The notes under the pieces: generated by a model | Databases searched by the model: none | Told to the model about the DNA's origin: nothing | The model's input: only the letters and a program-made list of their open reading frames with translations | Translations under genes and position numbers: made by a program | Shown here: positions 1 through 9,200 of the stretch, in pieces | Layout of the letters: each line of letters starts with the position of its first letter | Position numbering within the stretch: position 1 is the first letter of the stretch | Origin: an uncultured Clostridia bacterium | GTDB lineage: Bacteria > Bacillota > Clostridia > Oscillospirales > Oscillospiraceae | Length of the DNA: 16,693 nucleotides | Assembly: GCA_947177115.1 (NCBI GenBank) | Contig: CAMWTG010000022.1 | Coordinates: 1 to 16,693 of the forward strand | Direction: 5' to 3'

Positions 1-426
1 CGGCGCGTCCCCCCCTCCCTGAATTTTCTCAATCAAGCTATTAATTTTATCCACGATACTGTCGATAGATTCAGAGAGAGGTTCGCCGTTTTCGATCTTC
101 TCGATCTCCCCCCGGAAGAAGTCCACCGCCTGAAACAGCATGTCGAACAGTTCCGGACGCAGAGATTCGGGCACCGCCTCCATGGTCTTTTCCCGGATGA
201 TGAAGAAAAGATCCTCGATCCGGTGAGCCACGGTCATGAGGGAGGGGAACTCCATCATGGCGGAGGAACCTTTGATCGTATGCATGATGCGGAAGATTTC
301 GTTGACACTGTCCTGGGAGAACGTATCCGCCTGTTCAGCCGCCAGCAGGATGCCATCGAGCTGTTCAAGAAGCGTATTCGTCTCATATAAATACATATCC
401 AGAATGCTGTCGCTGCCACTACCCAT
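1..426 (-). CDS. cheA: Chemotaxis histidine kinase CheA, N-terminal part (partial)
   Basis: The first 142 residues of CheA are present; the rest lies beyond base 1. CheA autophosphorylates on its Hpt (P1) domain in response to chemoreceptors and passes the phosphate to CheY and CheB in the cytoplasm. The Hpt motif is visible as MHTIKGSS, with the phospho-accepting His at residue 49, very near the His48 of E. coli CheA. Helical Hpt segments flank it (IFRIMHTIKG, VAHRIEDLFF), and a Gly/Asp-rich stretch at about residue 138 (IQGGGDAP) looks like the start of the P1-P2 linker. The start is the ATG at 426-424, with a GGTGG-type ribosome binding site 7 bases upstream. The gene is divergent from the FliK-like operon. 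The P2 to P5 domains cannot be seen. Confidence 0.93.
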   Translation of the reverse strand, partial: MGSGSDSILDMYLYETNTLLEQLDGILLAAEQADTFSQDSVNEIFRIMHTIKGSSAMMEFPSLMTVAHRIEDLFFIIREKTMEAVPESLRPELFDMLFQAVDFFRGEIEKIENGEPLSESIDSIVDKINSLIEKIQGGGDAP

Positions 427-461
427 AAGTACGCCACCTTTTCCGTAATTTTTCTGTTCCC

Positions 462-494
462 CGCGGGGGGCCAAAAGGGCAAACTTCCCCCGCG
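462..494 (-). other. GC-rich hairpin in the cheA leader
   Basis: Bases 462-469 (CGCGGGGG) pair perfectly with 487-494 (CCCCCGCG), and a small inner stem GCC/GGC (470-472 with 478-480) closes an A-rich loop. It would sit about 35 bases upstream of the cheA start in the cheA mRNA. No T-run follows in the cheA direction, so it is not an obvious terminator. A role in leader stability or translation is only an inference. Confidence 0.35.
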
Positions 495-505
495 CTGATT
501 TCATC

Positions 506-534
506 ATTGTAGTTATCGGCAGGATGAAGTTAAA
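506..534 (-). promoter_or_regulatory. Candidate cheA promoter (sigma-A-like, overlapping a sigma-28-like -10)
   Basis: On the minus strand a TACAAT -10 (506-511) lies 17 bases from a weak TTTAAC -35 (529-534). The octamer GCCGATAA (513-520, minus strand) lies inside the same spacer and resembles the flagellar sigma-28 -10 element (consensus GCCGATAT). However, the matching -35 position reads TATG rather than TAAA. Either sigma factor could serve cheA. The plus-strand promoter for the divergent operon is not obvious in this region. The octamer GCTGATTT, a 6/8 match to the sigma-28 -10, occurs twice on the plus strand (494-501 and 548-555) without a properly spaced -35. Confidence 0.4.
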
Positions 535-612
535 ACATAAGACATCAGCTGATTTTAATTATTCCCACCTGGTCACGGGGGAATAGAAGTAACTTTGAAT
601 GGAGTGTCGCCA

Positions 613-2046
613 ATGCCAGATCTGCTGGGCGTGACAAACGCGGTGCCGGGAAATGATACAAACCTGATTAACCGCAATATGCCCTCCATCCCTAACGACC
701 CACGGGTCCAGAACGCGCCGGACCTGAACCGGGTCAGCCGTCCGGACAACCGCGCGGAGCGGCAGGACGCCGGTGAGACCGGCAGTCAGGCGGCCCGCTA
801 TGATTCCAATTTTATCGCTTTTCTCCAGCGCATGAGCGAGACCCCCGGCCTGAGCCGCTCCATGACGGAGCTGCTGCGCGCCTACCAGGGCACCCGGGTG
901 TCCTCCGGCATGGAGGAGGGCATCGCGGTGGAAATGAGCGCCCTGCTGGAGATGCTGAAAATGGACGAAGGGGAGCTTTCCTCCTTCTTCCGCTCCCAGA
1001 TGGAGCTGAGCAGCCGGTTTTCCGGCCCCCTGTTCAACATCCTGCGGGAGGCCTTCGGCAGCAGCGATTCCGAGGTGCTGCGGGGCAACATCCTCCAGTT
1101 CCTCAAGCGCTACAGTGATTATTCCTCCTCCCAGCATGTCCAGGGGAACCTGCTGCGAACCCTCACCCGGCTGACCCGGGCCATCCCCGCCAGCTACGGC
1201 AACCAGCTGCTGGCCATGGTCTCCGAGCTGGAGGGAAAAATGAGCGCCGGGGACCGGGCGGGGGCGCTGAAGCTGCTCCAGGGATCCATCATGCCCTTCC
1301 TGGCGGGGTACACCTCCCGGACCAACGACATGGGGCTCAGCCGGGCGCTGATCTCCCTGCTGGCCCTGGATGTGGCCCGGTACGAGAGCGGGTCCAAGGA
1401 GGGGGTCATGCAGGCGTTCCGCCAGCTGGGCGGCAGCGCCATGCTGCGGGAGAAGCTGGGGGGCGTGAGCGAGGTGGACCTGCTGCGGCTCCTGGAGCGC
1501 AGCCGCTTTGCCCAGGCCGCCGGGAGGGACCAGTTCGCCGACCAGCTGGCCCAGACGGCTCAGCGGGCCCTCCGGGGCGGCGCTGGGGCGGAGGTGCAGG
1601 ACGCCTTCCGCAACATCGTCTCCGCCTTCCTCATCAACGAGAGCGTCTATATGCCCCTGACCCATCTGGTCCTGCCCCTGGAGTGGGACGGGAAGATGAT
1701 GTTCAGCGAGCTGTGGGTGGACCCGGACGCGGAGGACAACCTGAAAAAGGGCCGGGGGGACCGGGACAACGTGGTCCGGTTCCTCTTCAAGATGGATATC
1801 CAGGGCCTGGGATTTTTCGACATGGTCCTCACCTGCCAGCGGGAGAACGTGGATCTGCAGATCTTCGGCCCCCCCTCGGTGGCCGGCTTCGCCGGGATGG
1901 TCCAGGGGGAAATGGGCCGCATCCTCTCGGAAAACGGTCTGAAGCCCAACGTCATCCAGGTCCAGGCCATGGATAGGCCTCTGGATGTGTCCGCCGTATT
2001 CCCAAAAATCTTTGAAGGAGAGAACAGTATTAATGTCAGCGCGTGA
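613..2046 (+). CDS. FliK-like flagellar hook-length control family protein
   Basis: 477 residues. The start is the ATG at 613, with GGAG 8 bases upstream (601-604); a TTG at 595 is in frame but has no comparable site. Residues 1-70 are polar and probably disordered. Residues 75-335 are strongly helical and Leu-rich, without membrane segments or a signal peptide. The C-terminal 120 residues (about 350-470) look like the FliK C-terminal (Flg_hook) domain: a strand-rich part (LVLPLEWDG, FLFKMDIQGLG, FDMVLTCQREN, LQIFGP) and then a helix and strand ending at PNVIQVQ. In FliK this domain contacts the FlhB cytoplasmic domain to switch export specificity. The assignment rests on this pattern and on the FlhB-like gene that follows with a 14-base overlap. 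It resembles the orphan YlqG of bacilli more than the main FliK. The helical middle is unassigned. Confidence 0.65.
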   Translation: MPDLLGVTNAVPGNDTNLINRNMPSIPNDPRVQNAPDLNRVSRPDNRAERQDAGETGSQAARYDSNFIAFLQRMSETPGLSRSMTELLRAYQGTRVSSGMEEGIAVEMSALLEMLKMDEGELSSFFRSQMELSSRFSGPLFNILREAFGSSDSEVLRGNILQFLKRYSDYSSSQHVQGNLLRTLTRLTRAIPASYGNQLLAMVSELEGKMSAGDRAGALKLLQGSIMPFLAGYTSRTNDMGLSRALISLLALDVARYESGSKEGVMQAFRQLGGSAMLREKLGGVSEVDLLRLLERSRFAQAAGRDQFADQLAQTAQRALRGGAGAEVQDAFRNIVSAFLINESVYMPLTHLVLPLEWDGKMMFSELWVDPDAEDNLKKGRGDRDNVVRFLFKMDIQGLGFFDMVLTCQRENVDLQIFGPPSVAGFAGMVQGEMGRILSENGLKPNVIQVQAMDRPLDVSAVFPKIFEGENSINVSA

Positions 2047-2398
2047 AAGGCCCCGCTCCGCGGGAAGGGCCGTGGCCCTCAGTTACGATGGCGGCTCCGG
2101 CGCGCCGGTGGTGGTGGCCTCCGGCATGGGCTATATGGCGGAGAAGATTGTGGAGGTGGCCGCGGAGAGCGGCGTGCCCGTCTACGAGGACAACTCCCTA
2201 GCCACCATGCTCTCCCAGCTGTCCCTGGGGCAGGAGATCCCCGACTCCCTGTACCGGGCCATTGTGGAGATCTATGTGTATTTTCTGAATTTTGACCCCG
2301 CCGACCCGGAAAAAGCGAAACGGGAGCGGCAGGCCCTTGAGAAGCGCGCCTCCGCCCCGGCGGAGGGCAGCGGAGCGGTTGAGGAAGGAGGACTGTGA
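2033..2398 (+). CDS. Stand-alone FlhB C-terminal-domain protein (YlqH/FlhX type)
   Basis: 121 residues. The start is the ATG at 2033, with GAAGGAGAG upstream (2014-2022), inside the last codons of the FliK-like gene. Residues 12-88 match the cytoplasmic C-terminal domain of FlhB: RAVALSYDG, APVVVASGMGYMAEKI, VPVYEDNSLATML, LGQEIPDSLYRAIVEI and YVYFL, in the family order. There are no membrane helices, and the NPTH autocleavage motif is absent, since the protein begins about where the cleaved FlhB fragment would. Residues 89-121 are a charged Ala/Glu-rich tail. Stand-alone homologues (YlqH in Bacillus, FlhX in Helicobacter) are known, and FlhX can stand in for the cleaved FlhB fragment. Here it probably partners the upstream FliK-like protein. 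Its stop overlaps the next start (TGATG). Confidence 0.85.
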   Translation: MSARERPRSAGRAVALSYDGGSGAPVVVASGMGYMAEKIVEVAAESGVPVYEDNSLATMLSQLSLGQEIPDSLYRAIVEIYVYFLNFDPADPEKAKRERQALEKRASAPAEGSGAVEEGGL

Positions 2399-3000
2399 TG
2401 GAACGGTTATATTTGATCCTGGATAAAGACGGCGGGGCCCTGGCCCAGGCGATCCTGGAATCCCCGCGGATCACGGAGGTGGTCCAGCTGCGCCTGACGG
2501 AGGAGACGGACCTGGACTTCCTGCAGATCGGCGACATCCAATGCATCGGCCTGGACAACAGTTCGGCGTCCCTGCGGGGGACGGTGACCATGCAGCGGGG
2601 GGAGCGCCTGGTGGTCCGGCCCACCGCCGCCCTGGGCGAGGAGGCCCGGGAGAACCTGCGCATCCAGACGGATTTTCAGAGCGTCATGTACCCCGTCACC
2701 GGCTACTGGAAGGGGCAGAAGGCCATCAAGGGCCACGACCTCAGCTGCGGCGGCGTGGCCTTCCACACCGGGCAGGCGCTGCGGGTGGGCGAGGTGGTGC
2801 AGATCGTCCTGCCTGTGACCGACTCCCCGCTGCTGCTGCGCGCCAGGATCCTGCGGCAGCTGAACACCGATGAGCCGCTGCCCCTGTACGCGGCCCGGTT
2901 CGTGGAGATGTGTCTGGACGAGGAGTTTGCCATCCGCAAGGCGGTGTTCAGCATCCAGGTAAACAAGCCGCGCCCCAAGAACCGGGAAAACGCGGGGTAA
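2398..3000 (+). CDS. PilZ-domain protein (probable c-di-GMP receptor)
   Basis: 200 residues. The start is the ATG at 2398, overlapping the stop of the FlhB-like gene, with AAGGAGG at 2385-2391. Residues 1-80 form a strand-rich N-terminal domain like the YcgR/YpfA N-terminal region (LQIGDIQCIG, GTVTMQRGERLVVRP). The PilZ domain (about 84-188) carries both c-di-GMP-binding motifs: RxxxR as R84-E-N-L-R88, and DxSxxG as D114-L-S-C-G-G119. Typical strands follow (VGEVVQIVLPV, LLLRARILRQL, YAARFVEM). The protein is cytoplasmic. YcgR-type proteins bind the flagellar motor or secretion machinery when c-di-GMP is high. The position after FliK-like and FlhB-like genes, opposite cheA, makes a motility role likely, but the direct target cannot be read from the sequence. 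No clear terminator follows the stop. Confidence 0.87.
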   Translation: MERLYLILDKDGGALAQAILESPRITEVVQLRLTEETDLDFLQIGDIQCIGLDNSSASLRGTVTMQRGERLVVRPTAALGEEARENLRIQTDFQSVMYPVTGYWKGQKAIKGHDLSCGGVAFHTGQALRVGEVVQIVLPVTDSPLLLRARILRQLNTDEPLPLYAARFVEMCLDEEFAIRKAVFSIQVNKPRPKNRENAG

Positions 3001-3092
3001 TCCCGCATATTCTGATCCCGGGCGCTGTTTTGTGACGCGCAGCCTCCCGCCTCCGGACAGATCCTGCTGTTTGGGGGATGGGCTGGTTAAAA

Positions 3093-3118
3093 ATGGATCT
3101 CCCTGCATTTTGATCCAT
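3093..3118. promoter_or_regulatory. Inverted repeat just upstream of the SLH gene promoter
   Basis: ATGGATC (3093-3099) and GATCCAT (3112-3118) form a perfect 7-bp inverted repeat with a 12-base spacer. It ends 5 bases before the -35 box of the following promoter. It could be an operator for a dimeric regulator, or a weak hairpin ending the PilZ operon; no T-run follows, which favours a binding site. Confidence 0.35.
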
Positions 3119-3123
3119 CCGGC

Positions 3124-3153
3124 TTGACGAAGACCGCCGCACGGGTTTATAGT
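3124..3153 (+). promoter_or_regulatory. Sigma-A-like promoter of the large SLH gene
   Basis: TTGACG (3124-3129), an 18-base spacer, then TATAGT (3148-3153). Each hexamer matches the consensus at five of six positions. Predicted transcription start is near 3160, giving a leader of about 85 bases before the ATG at 3245. The surface protein gene can therefore be expressed independently of the upstream PilZ operon. Confidence 0.65.
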
Positions 3154-3197
3154 AAATATAGAGAGCACGGCTGTGCGTTTTGTCAGAAAGCCCTCCG

Positions 3198-3220
3198 AAA
3201 GGATGCCGCCGGTATCTTTT
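3198..3220 (+). other. Leader hairpin ahead of the large SLH gene
   Basis: Bases 3198-3207 pair with 3211-3220 around a 3-base loop (3208-3210). The stem is 10 bp including two G-T pairs and ends in TTTT. It lies 9 bases before the ribosome binding site AAAGGAG (3230-3236). The shape resembles a small attenuator or translation-control hairpin. A shorter alternative stem (3192-3194 with 3200-3202) would compete with it. No known riboswitch core was recognised. Confidence 0.35.
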
Positions 3221-3244
3221 ACCGTTGTGAAAGGAGCAATTATC

Positions 3245-6200
3245 ATGCAGCAGATACCCCATGCCCCCCGCCGCGCCTGGAAAAGGCGGGCAATGTCCCT
3301 TCTGCTGGCCCTGGTGATGATCCTGGGCCTTGTTCCCGGCCTGCCCGCCATGGAGAGCGAGGCCTCGGCCCACTGGTCGGACGCCTACCTCAGCCAGCTG
3401 GTGGAGTGGGGCTTCATCCGGGATGATCAGGCGCGGAATCCCGACCGGGCCCTGACCCGGGCGGACTTCATGGCCATAACCAACCGGGCCTACGGCTACC
3501 ACGAGACGGGGGAGACCCCCTTCGAGGACGTGGCCGAGAACGACTGGTTCTATGACGATGTGGGCATCGCCTACACGGCCAAGTACATCAAGGGCACCTC
3601 TCCCACCACCGCCTCCCCCAACAGCACCCTGACCCGGGAGACGGCGGCCACCATCCTGGGGCGGAACATGATGCTCCAGGAATCTGCGGGGGAGCTGCTG
3701 GACTTCACCGATGCCCGGCAGATCAGCAACTGGGCCAGGGGCACCGTCAAGTCCTCCCTGGAGCACTACCTGGTCAGCGGCTATGACGATGGCACCTTCC
3801 GTCCCCAGCGCAACGTTTCCTGGGGCGAGATGGCCGCCATGGTCACCAACCTGGTGGGCACACCCCTTCAGGAGCCGGGAGATTACTCCCTGGGCGGCGT
3901 GTTCGGCAACGTAACCATCACCTCTCCCGATGTGACGCTGCGGGACACCGTTGTCAGCGGGGATCTGTACATCTCCGGCGGCGTGGGCCTGGGCGGCATC
4001 AAGCTGGAGAACGTGACGGTCCTGGGCCGCATCATCGCCAGCGGTACCGGCCAGAGCGAGATCGGCCAGGCCAGCATCCTGCTGCGCAATGTGATTGCCG
4101 ATGAGCTGCTGGTGGACAATCTCCAGGGCAACACGGTTTCCGTCCGGGCCGATGGCATCACCGAGATCGGCCGCACCACCGTGCGCACCAGCTCCTATAT
4201 TGAGGACAATACCCCCGATGGCATGGGGCTCAAATACATCTCCCTGGAGGGGGAGAGCTACCCCGAGGGCGAGGAGCCCGAGGATTGGGAGCCGATTGAG
4301 CTGACCCTGGCGGGCCGGATCGAGGAGGTCGTCAACAAGACGCCCGGCTCCATCGTCCACGCCGCCTCCGGCACCGTGGCCAAGCTGACGGTGGACGAGG
4401 CCGCCGAGGGATCCTCGGTGATCATCGACCGCAACACCGTGGTCAAGGAGCTGAATCTGGACACCACCACTACGGTCACCGGCGAGGGCGATATCGGCAA
4501 GCTGGTGGTCAACGCCCCCGGCTGCGTGGTGGAGATGCTGCCCGATGAGATCGAGATCCGCCCGGGCATCACCGCCGAGATCAACGGCGAGGTGATGGAC
4601 AGTGTAGCCGCACAGGAGTCCTCTATGGAGCCTCAGATCCTGGCGGGCTATCCCGAGGCCCGGGATATCATCCCCACCGGCCTGGACGCCGTGTTCATGA
4701 CCAATAAGGCGGGTACCATTTACTGGGCGGTCAGCGCCATCACCGATGGCTCCATCGGCGAGGAAGACCTTATCAAGCCGCCCTCCTACGGCAGTATCGC
4801 CGTGAGCAACGGCAGCCTTAACATTGCCAAGGGCAATGAAGAGACCACCGCCAAGGTGGGCAAGCTGACGCCCGGCGGGTCCTATTACCTCTCCGCCGTG
4901 CTGGTGGATGCCAGGGATAAGCGCAGCACGGTGAAGGTCATCTCCTTCACTACGCCGGATAATACCACTCCCGCTTTCTGCGCAGGCTACCCCTACATGT
5001 CCCAGGTCTCCCGGACCGACAGCGTGGTCGTGGTCATGCCCAACAAGGACTGCAAGCTCTACTACGCCTTGCTGCCCGAGGGAGCTGCCGCGCCTACCGA
5101 GAACGAGCTGAAGACCAGCTCTGTAGCCGGTGCGCTGGGTTACGGCGTGCGGGATGTAAAGAAGAACGTGGAGGATACGTTCCGGGTCAATGACGTGATC
5201 CTGGATGAGCAGGTCACCTACGTCCTGTACCTGTGGCTGGTGGACGCTGATGGAGTGAATAAGGGGAAGATCGTCCCTCTGAAGTTCACCACCAAGGACG
5301 AGACGCCGCCGGAGTTCATCGTGGATCCTACGCCCAACAAGATCCAGGCTACCAGCGTGAGCCTGACCTTCCGGCTCAATGAGAACGGCACGGTCTACTG
5401 GGTGGCGGTTCCTGCGGGCACCATTTACCCCAAGCCTGAGCCTGGCACCGAGTATGAGTATGCTCCGGAAACCAGCGAATACGGCAAAATGCAGATCGAA
5501 TCCGGCATGAACATCGGTTCCGATGGCAAGTCCGGCAGGGTCAGCGCCAAGGAGAACGTAGACGGCACGATCACCGTCAGCGGTTTGAAGCCGGAGGTCG
5601 TTTACGACTTCTACTATGTAGCCAAGGATACCGCCGGAAACTATTCTGTTGTCTGGAAGAAGATCACCATCAGCACCCTGGACGTGAATCCGCCTGTGAT
5701 CACCCAGTCCTTCGAGCTTACCTCCGATCCCAATGACAACACAACGAAGCCCACGGCTGACAGCGATATTTACCTGGATATCAACGAGAACGTCAAGTGC
5801 CTGGGCCAGAACGGCGGCACCAGCTTCCGGGATCTGTACGACAAAGTGCGCACCTCCAGCGGCGCGGAGCAGACCGCAGCCATCAACCTGTGGGCGCTCA
5901 ACCTCTTCAATGCCATCAAGCTCAACAAGGTGAATGGAAACATTGACGAGATTCATGAGCGCGGGGCGGGGTATGAATTTACGGACGATATTACCATTGA
6001 CTATACCCAGGCCTATATTACCACCAACCCCAACGACAGCAACGGCATCCGGATCGTGTTCCCCAGCGAGGGCCTGCACCTGGAGAGCGGTGCGCGGTAC
6101 TATTTCACCGTTACCGGGCTGTACGACACCTCCGACAACCAGAACCAGATCCAGCCGGATCCCATTGACTTTACGATCCCCGCGAGAAGGGCGGAGGCCA

Positions 6201-9200
6201 TCAAGAACGGACACTCTCTGGAACCCTTCGATGTGGCGCCGCCAACGGTGTGGTTCTTCACCGACCCCGGCGTGGGAGCCGGAGACGGTCCCTATGACCG
6301 GGATGCCAACGGCAATGTGAAGGTGGAAAATATAGAGGATGCGACCGGTACCGTTATCGAAACAAGACCGGTATCGGAAACCCCGGACCGGTATTTCCGG
6401 ATCGATCCCCGCTCCACCAGCAGCACCAACAGCACCATGAGCTACGACATCCTCATGTGGAGCAACCTCGCGTCTACCGATTTCAGCCTTTACTACCGGG
6501 TCATCGATCCGGACAGCAAGACCAGCAAGCGGATCGATAAGGACAATGCGTATCCTGGCACATACACCTACAAGGACCCCAACGCGGGAGCTGAGATCGA
6601 GATCGAGGATTATTTGATCCTCCCCGATGGTACGTCTTCCTATGATGATCTGGTTGTGGATGACAACGGCTGGATCTGGCTGGGTACCAATACTATCAAC
6701 AATCTGCCCTCCAGCGGCTGGAGCGCAAAGTCTGTCAATGCGCTCTTCAACAACTGCGACCCCACAAATTTCCCGTTGCTGAATAACTTGAACGATCATC
6801 TGGAGTACGAATTTGTTATCTCCTTGGAGCGTTTCAAAGGGGATACAGACCGGGATATCTGGAGCGGCGATGTGAAGTTCCAGTTCGATGTGATTGCCGG
6901 ACAGTCCAGCATTCTGGAGCAGGTCTCCAGCACGCTGACCAGAGGCAGGGACTATCTGAAGACCACTTATATTGATAAGGGGCTTGTCAGCAACATCGGC
7001 TGGTGGGATCAGGAAAGCCAGTCCACGCTGGAGCTGGATTGGTCCCGGCTGGCAATCGGTATGCCTGCTTTCTCCAATCGTACGCCGACTTTCAGTAGCT
7101 TCACCCATGAATCGGTAACACTGAATGTAGGCCTCACCAGTACAGGCACTGTTCATTATGTTGTCGATTTGGCAAAGAGCACCGGAAACCATCCGGAAGT
7201 TCCAACCACCCGCAAGGTCACAGAAGAAGAAGCGAAACTTATTCAAGATGCGATTGATAGTCCGAACAGTCCCTTGGATGAGAGTATCTGGACAAACTCC
7301 AGTAAGGATGAGATTTACCTCGTATTCGAGAATCTTCCCGAGGGAGTTGATCCACCTCCGCGTAATGGTATAGAAAATATGCCTAATTGGATGAAGGGTA
7401 CACCTGGGGAAGTCTGGGATGAAAACAATACAACAGACGATCCTCGTGGGACGAACCAAATTACCCTCCCCAATTTTGACACCATTGCAAGCTTTGATGA
7501 CCTTTGGGATGGTCCGAATCCGGTGGCCCATGGCTCCTTTGCTGCTGGTCCCTCCAGTCCAACAGCGGAAGTAATAACGGGATTGGAGCCTGATACGGAC
7601 TACTATGTTTATCTTGTTATTGACAATGATGCTGGAAGTACATCCCATGGTTATATCTATCGTTTTAAGACTGAGAAGACCCCAAAACCGAAGATTAATA
7701 TCCGGGCTTTAACAGATGGCACAGCGGATGTATGGACGCCTGATGTTGATTCGGCAATGGAATATGTGTTGTTTGAAGAAAAGGAAGCATGGGGGATTTC
7801 GATTCTTAATCAGTCGTTTAAGAGTTTTGTGGATGATGGGAGCGATGGGCATGTTCCGGCAGGACTGGAGATGCCGAACTGCTGGGGTGATAACTGGACA
7901 GTGCCGAACGATGACAGCAGAAGTGAGGCAATTAAGGCAAATGGTTTCACCGTATTGGATGCTCTGAGAACCACTTATACTAATGCGGCTGCAAAAGGAA
8001 GCAGTAATGCATCCAAGTCTTATATTCCTCTTGCACAGGATGGCACTCCTGAACTCTATGAAGGTGGCTATTCGGTCTTTGACATCTATGCAAATGATGA
8101 TATCCGCCAGCAGGTTGACGATTTGATTCGTAACTTTGATGGCAGAGGCAGCGCAGAGGTTATGCGGTATGGCGACTGGGAATATTCAACGAATCGGGAT
8201 GATGAAAAGAATCTTAAATTCGAGCCTGAGCTTCAGGCAGGTGCAACGTATGTTATTCTAGTTGCTGGTCAGCGACAAGTTTTGGGTGCTGATGATCCGG
8301 GAATTGATTATCTGCGGGATGCTTTCAAAGCAAATATTAAAGTATATAAGACAGATGGCGAAGCACCCGATCTTAAGAATATTCGATCCCCAAGAGTAAC
8401 CAAAAATGCAGATGGTGATACCTACACAGTATCGGTCATACTTGAGTTTGACAAAGTGCTGTACAACAAGGATGGCGATCCAATTTCTGCGGCTGAATTC
8501 CAAAATGCGATTGTCTCAAATCCAGATGGCCTTAAGCCTACTGTGAGTTCGCTGTCCACAGCTGCGTCTGCATTTACTATTTCCTGCGATGCAATGAAGG
8601 CCCCCGGTAGTTTCTTGATCCTTAATGATTCTCCCAATCAGGTTATTTGGAATGCGAACCATATCCCTGCAGATGAAACGCTCTCTATTGATTTGTCTGC
8701 GCCGGAAACTCGCCGGACAGAGACTGAGACAGAGATTATTACAGAGGAATGGATAACGCTTACAATTCAGTGGGGAGATGAAGAACCGGAGTCTTTCGAG
8801 TTTAAGTTGTCTACCACAACAGAGAAAAAGCCGACCCAGCCCGATGACACCACCGGATCCTCCACCTACGCCATCAACAACGTCCCAACCGTCAAGCCCA
8901 CGCTTACTCTGGATCCCCTCGGCAACATAACGCTGGACATGGACAGCAAGAAGACTGCTACCGTCAATGCCGTTATTACCGGAGGGACCGCCAGCAGCAT
9001 CAAGTGGACGTCCGGCAATAGCAAGGTCGTCAGCGTGACAAACAGCGGCACCCGGGCAACGCTCAAAGCGGAATCCATTGGTTTTGCCACCCTTACCGTA
9101 GAAGCGGTCGTGAATGGTACCACGCTTACCAAGATCATCACCGTCTATGTGGACGGGTCGGTAACGGGGATCAAGCTGACCTCGCCCACCAATAGTTCCA

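Noticed and set aside
559..1665. Minus-strand open frame opposite the FliK-like gene
   Set aside because: The translation is rich in Gln/His/Gly/Pro with no family features. The plus-strand gene fits the operon by overlap and ribosome binding site.
3173..3244. Upstream GTG start for the giant SLH protein
   Set aside because: It would add 24 residues before the signal peptide, falls inside the leader hairpin region, and has no good ribosome binding site, while the ATG at 3245 has one.
3154..3244. c-di-GMP riboswitch in the SLH gene leader
   Set aside because: The leader is short and the conserved core sequences of the c-di-GMP-I and c-di-GMP-II classes were not found.
2948..7648. Very long open frame on the minus strand (1566 codons) opposite the giant SLH gene
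   Set aside because: It runs through the promoter and leader, has a Gly/His/Ala/Val-rich, low-information translation, matches no family I know, and stops within the AT-rich part. This is what GC-rich codon bias produces on the opposite strand.
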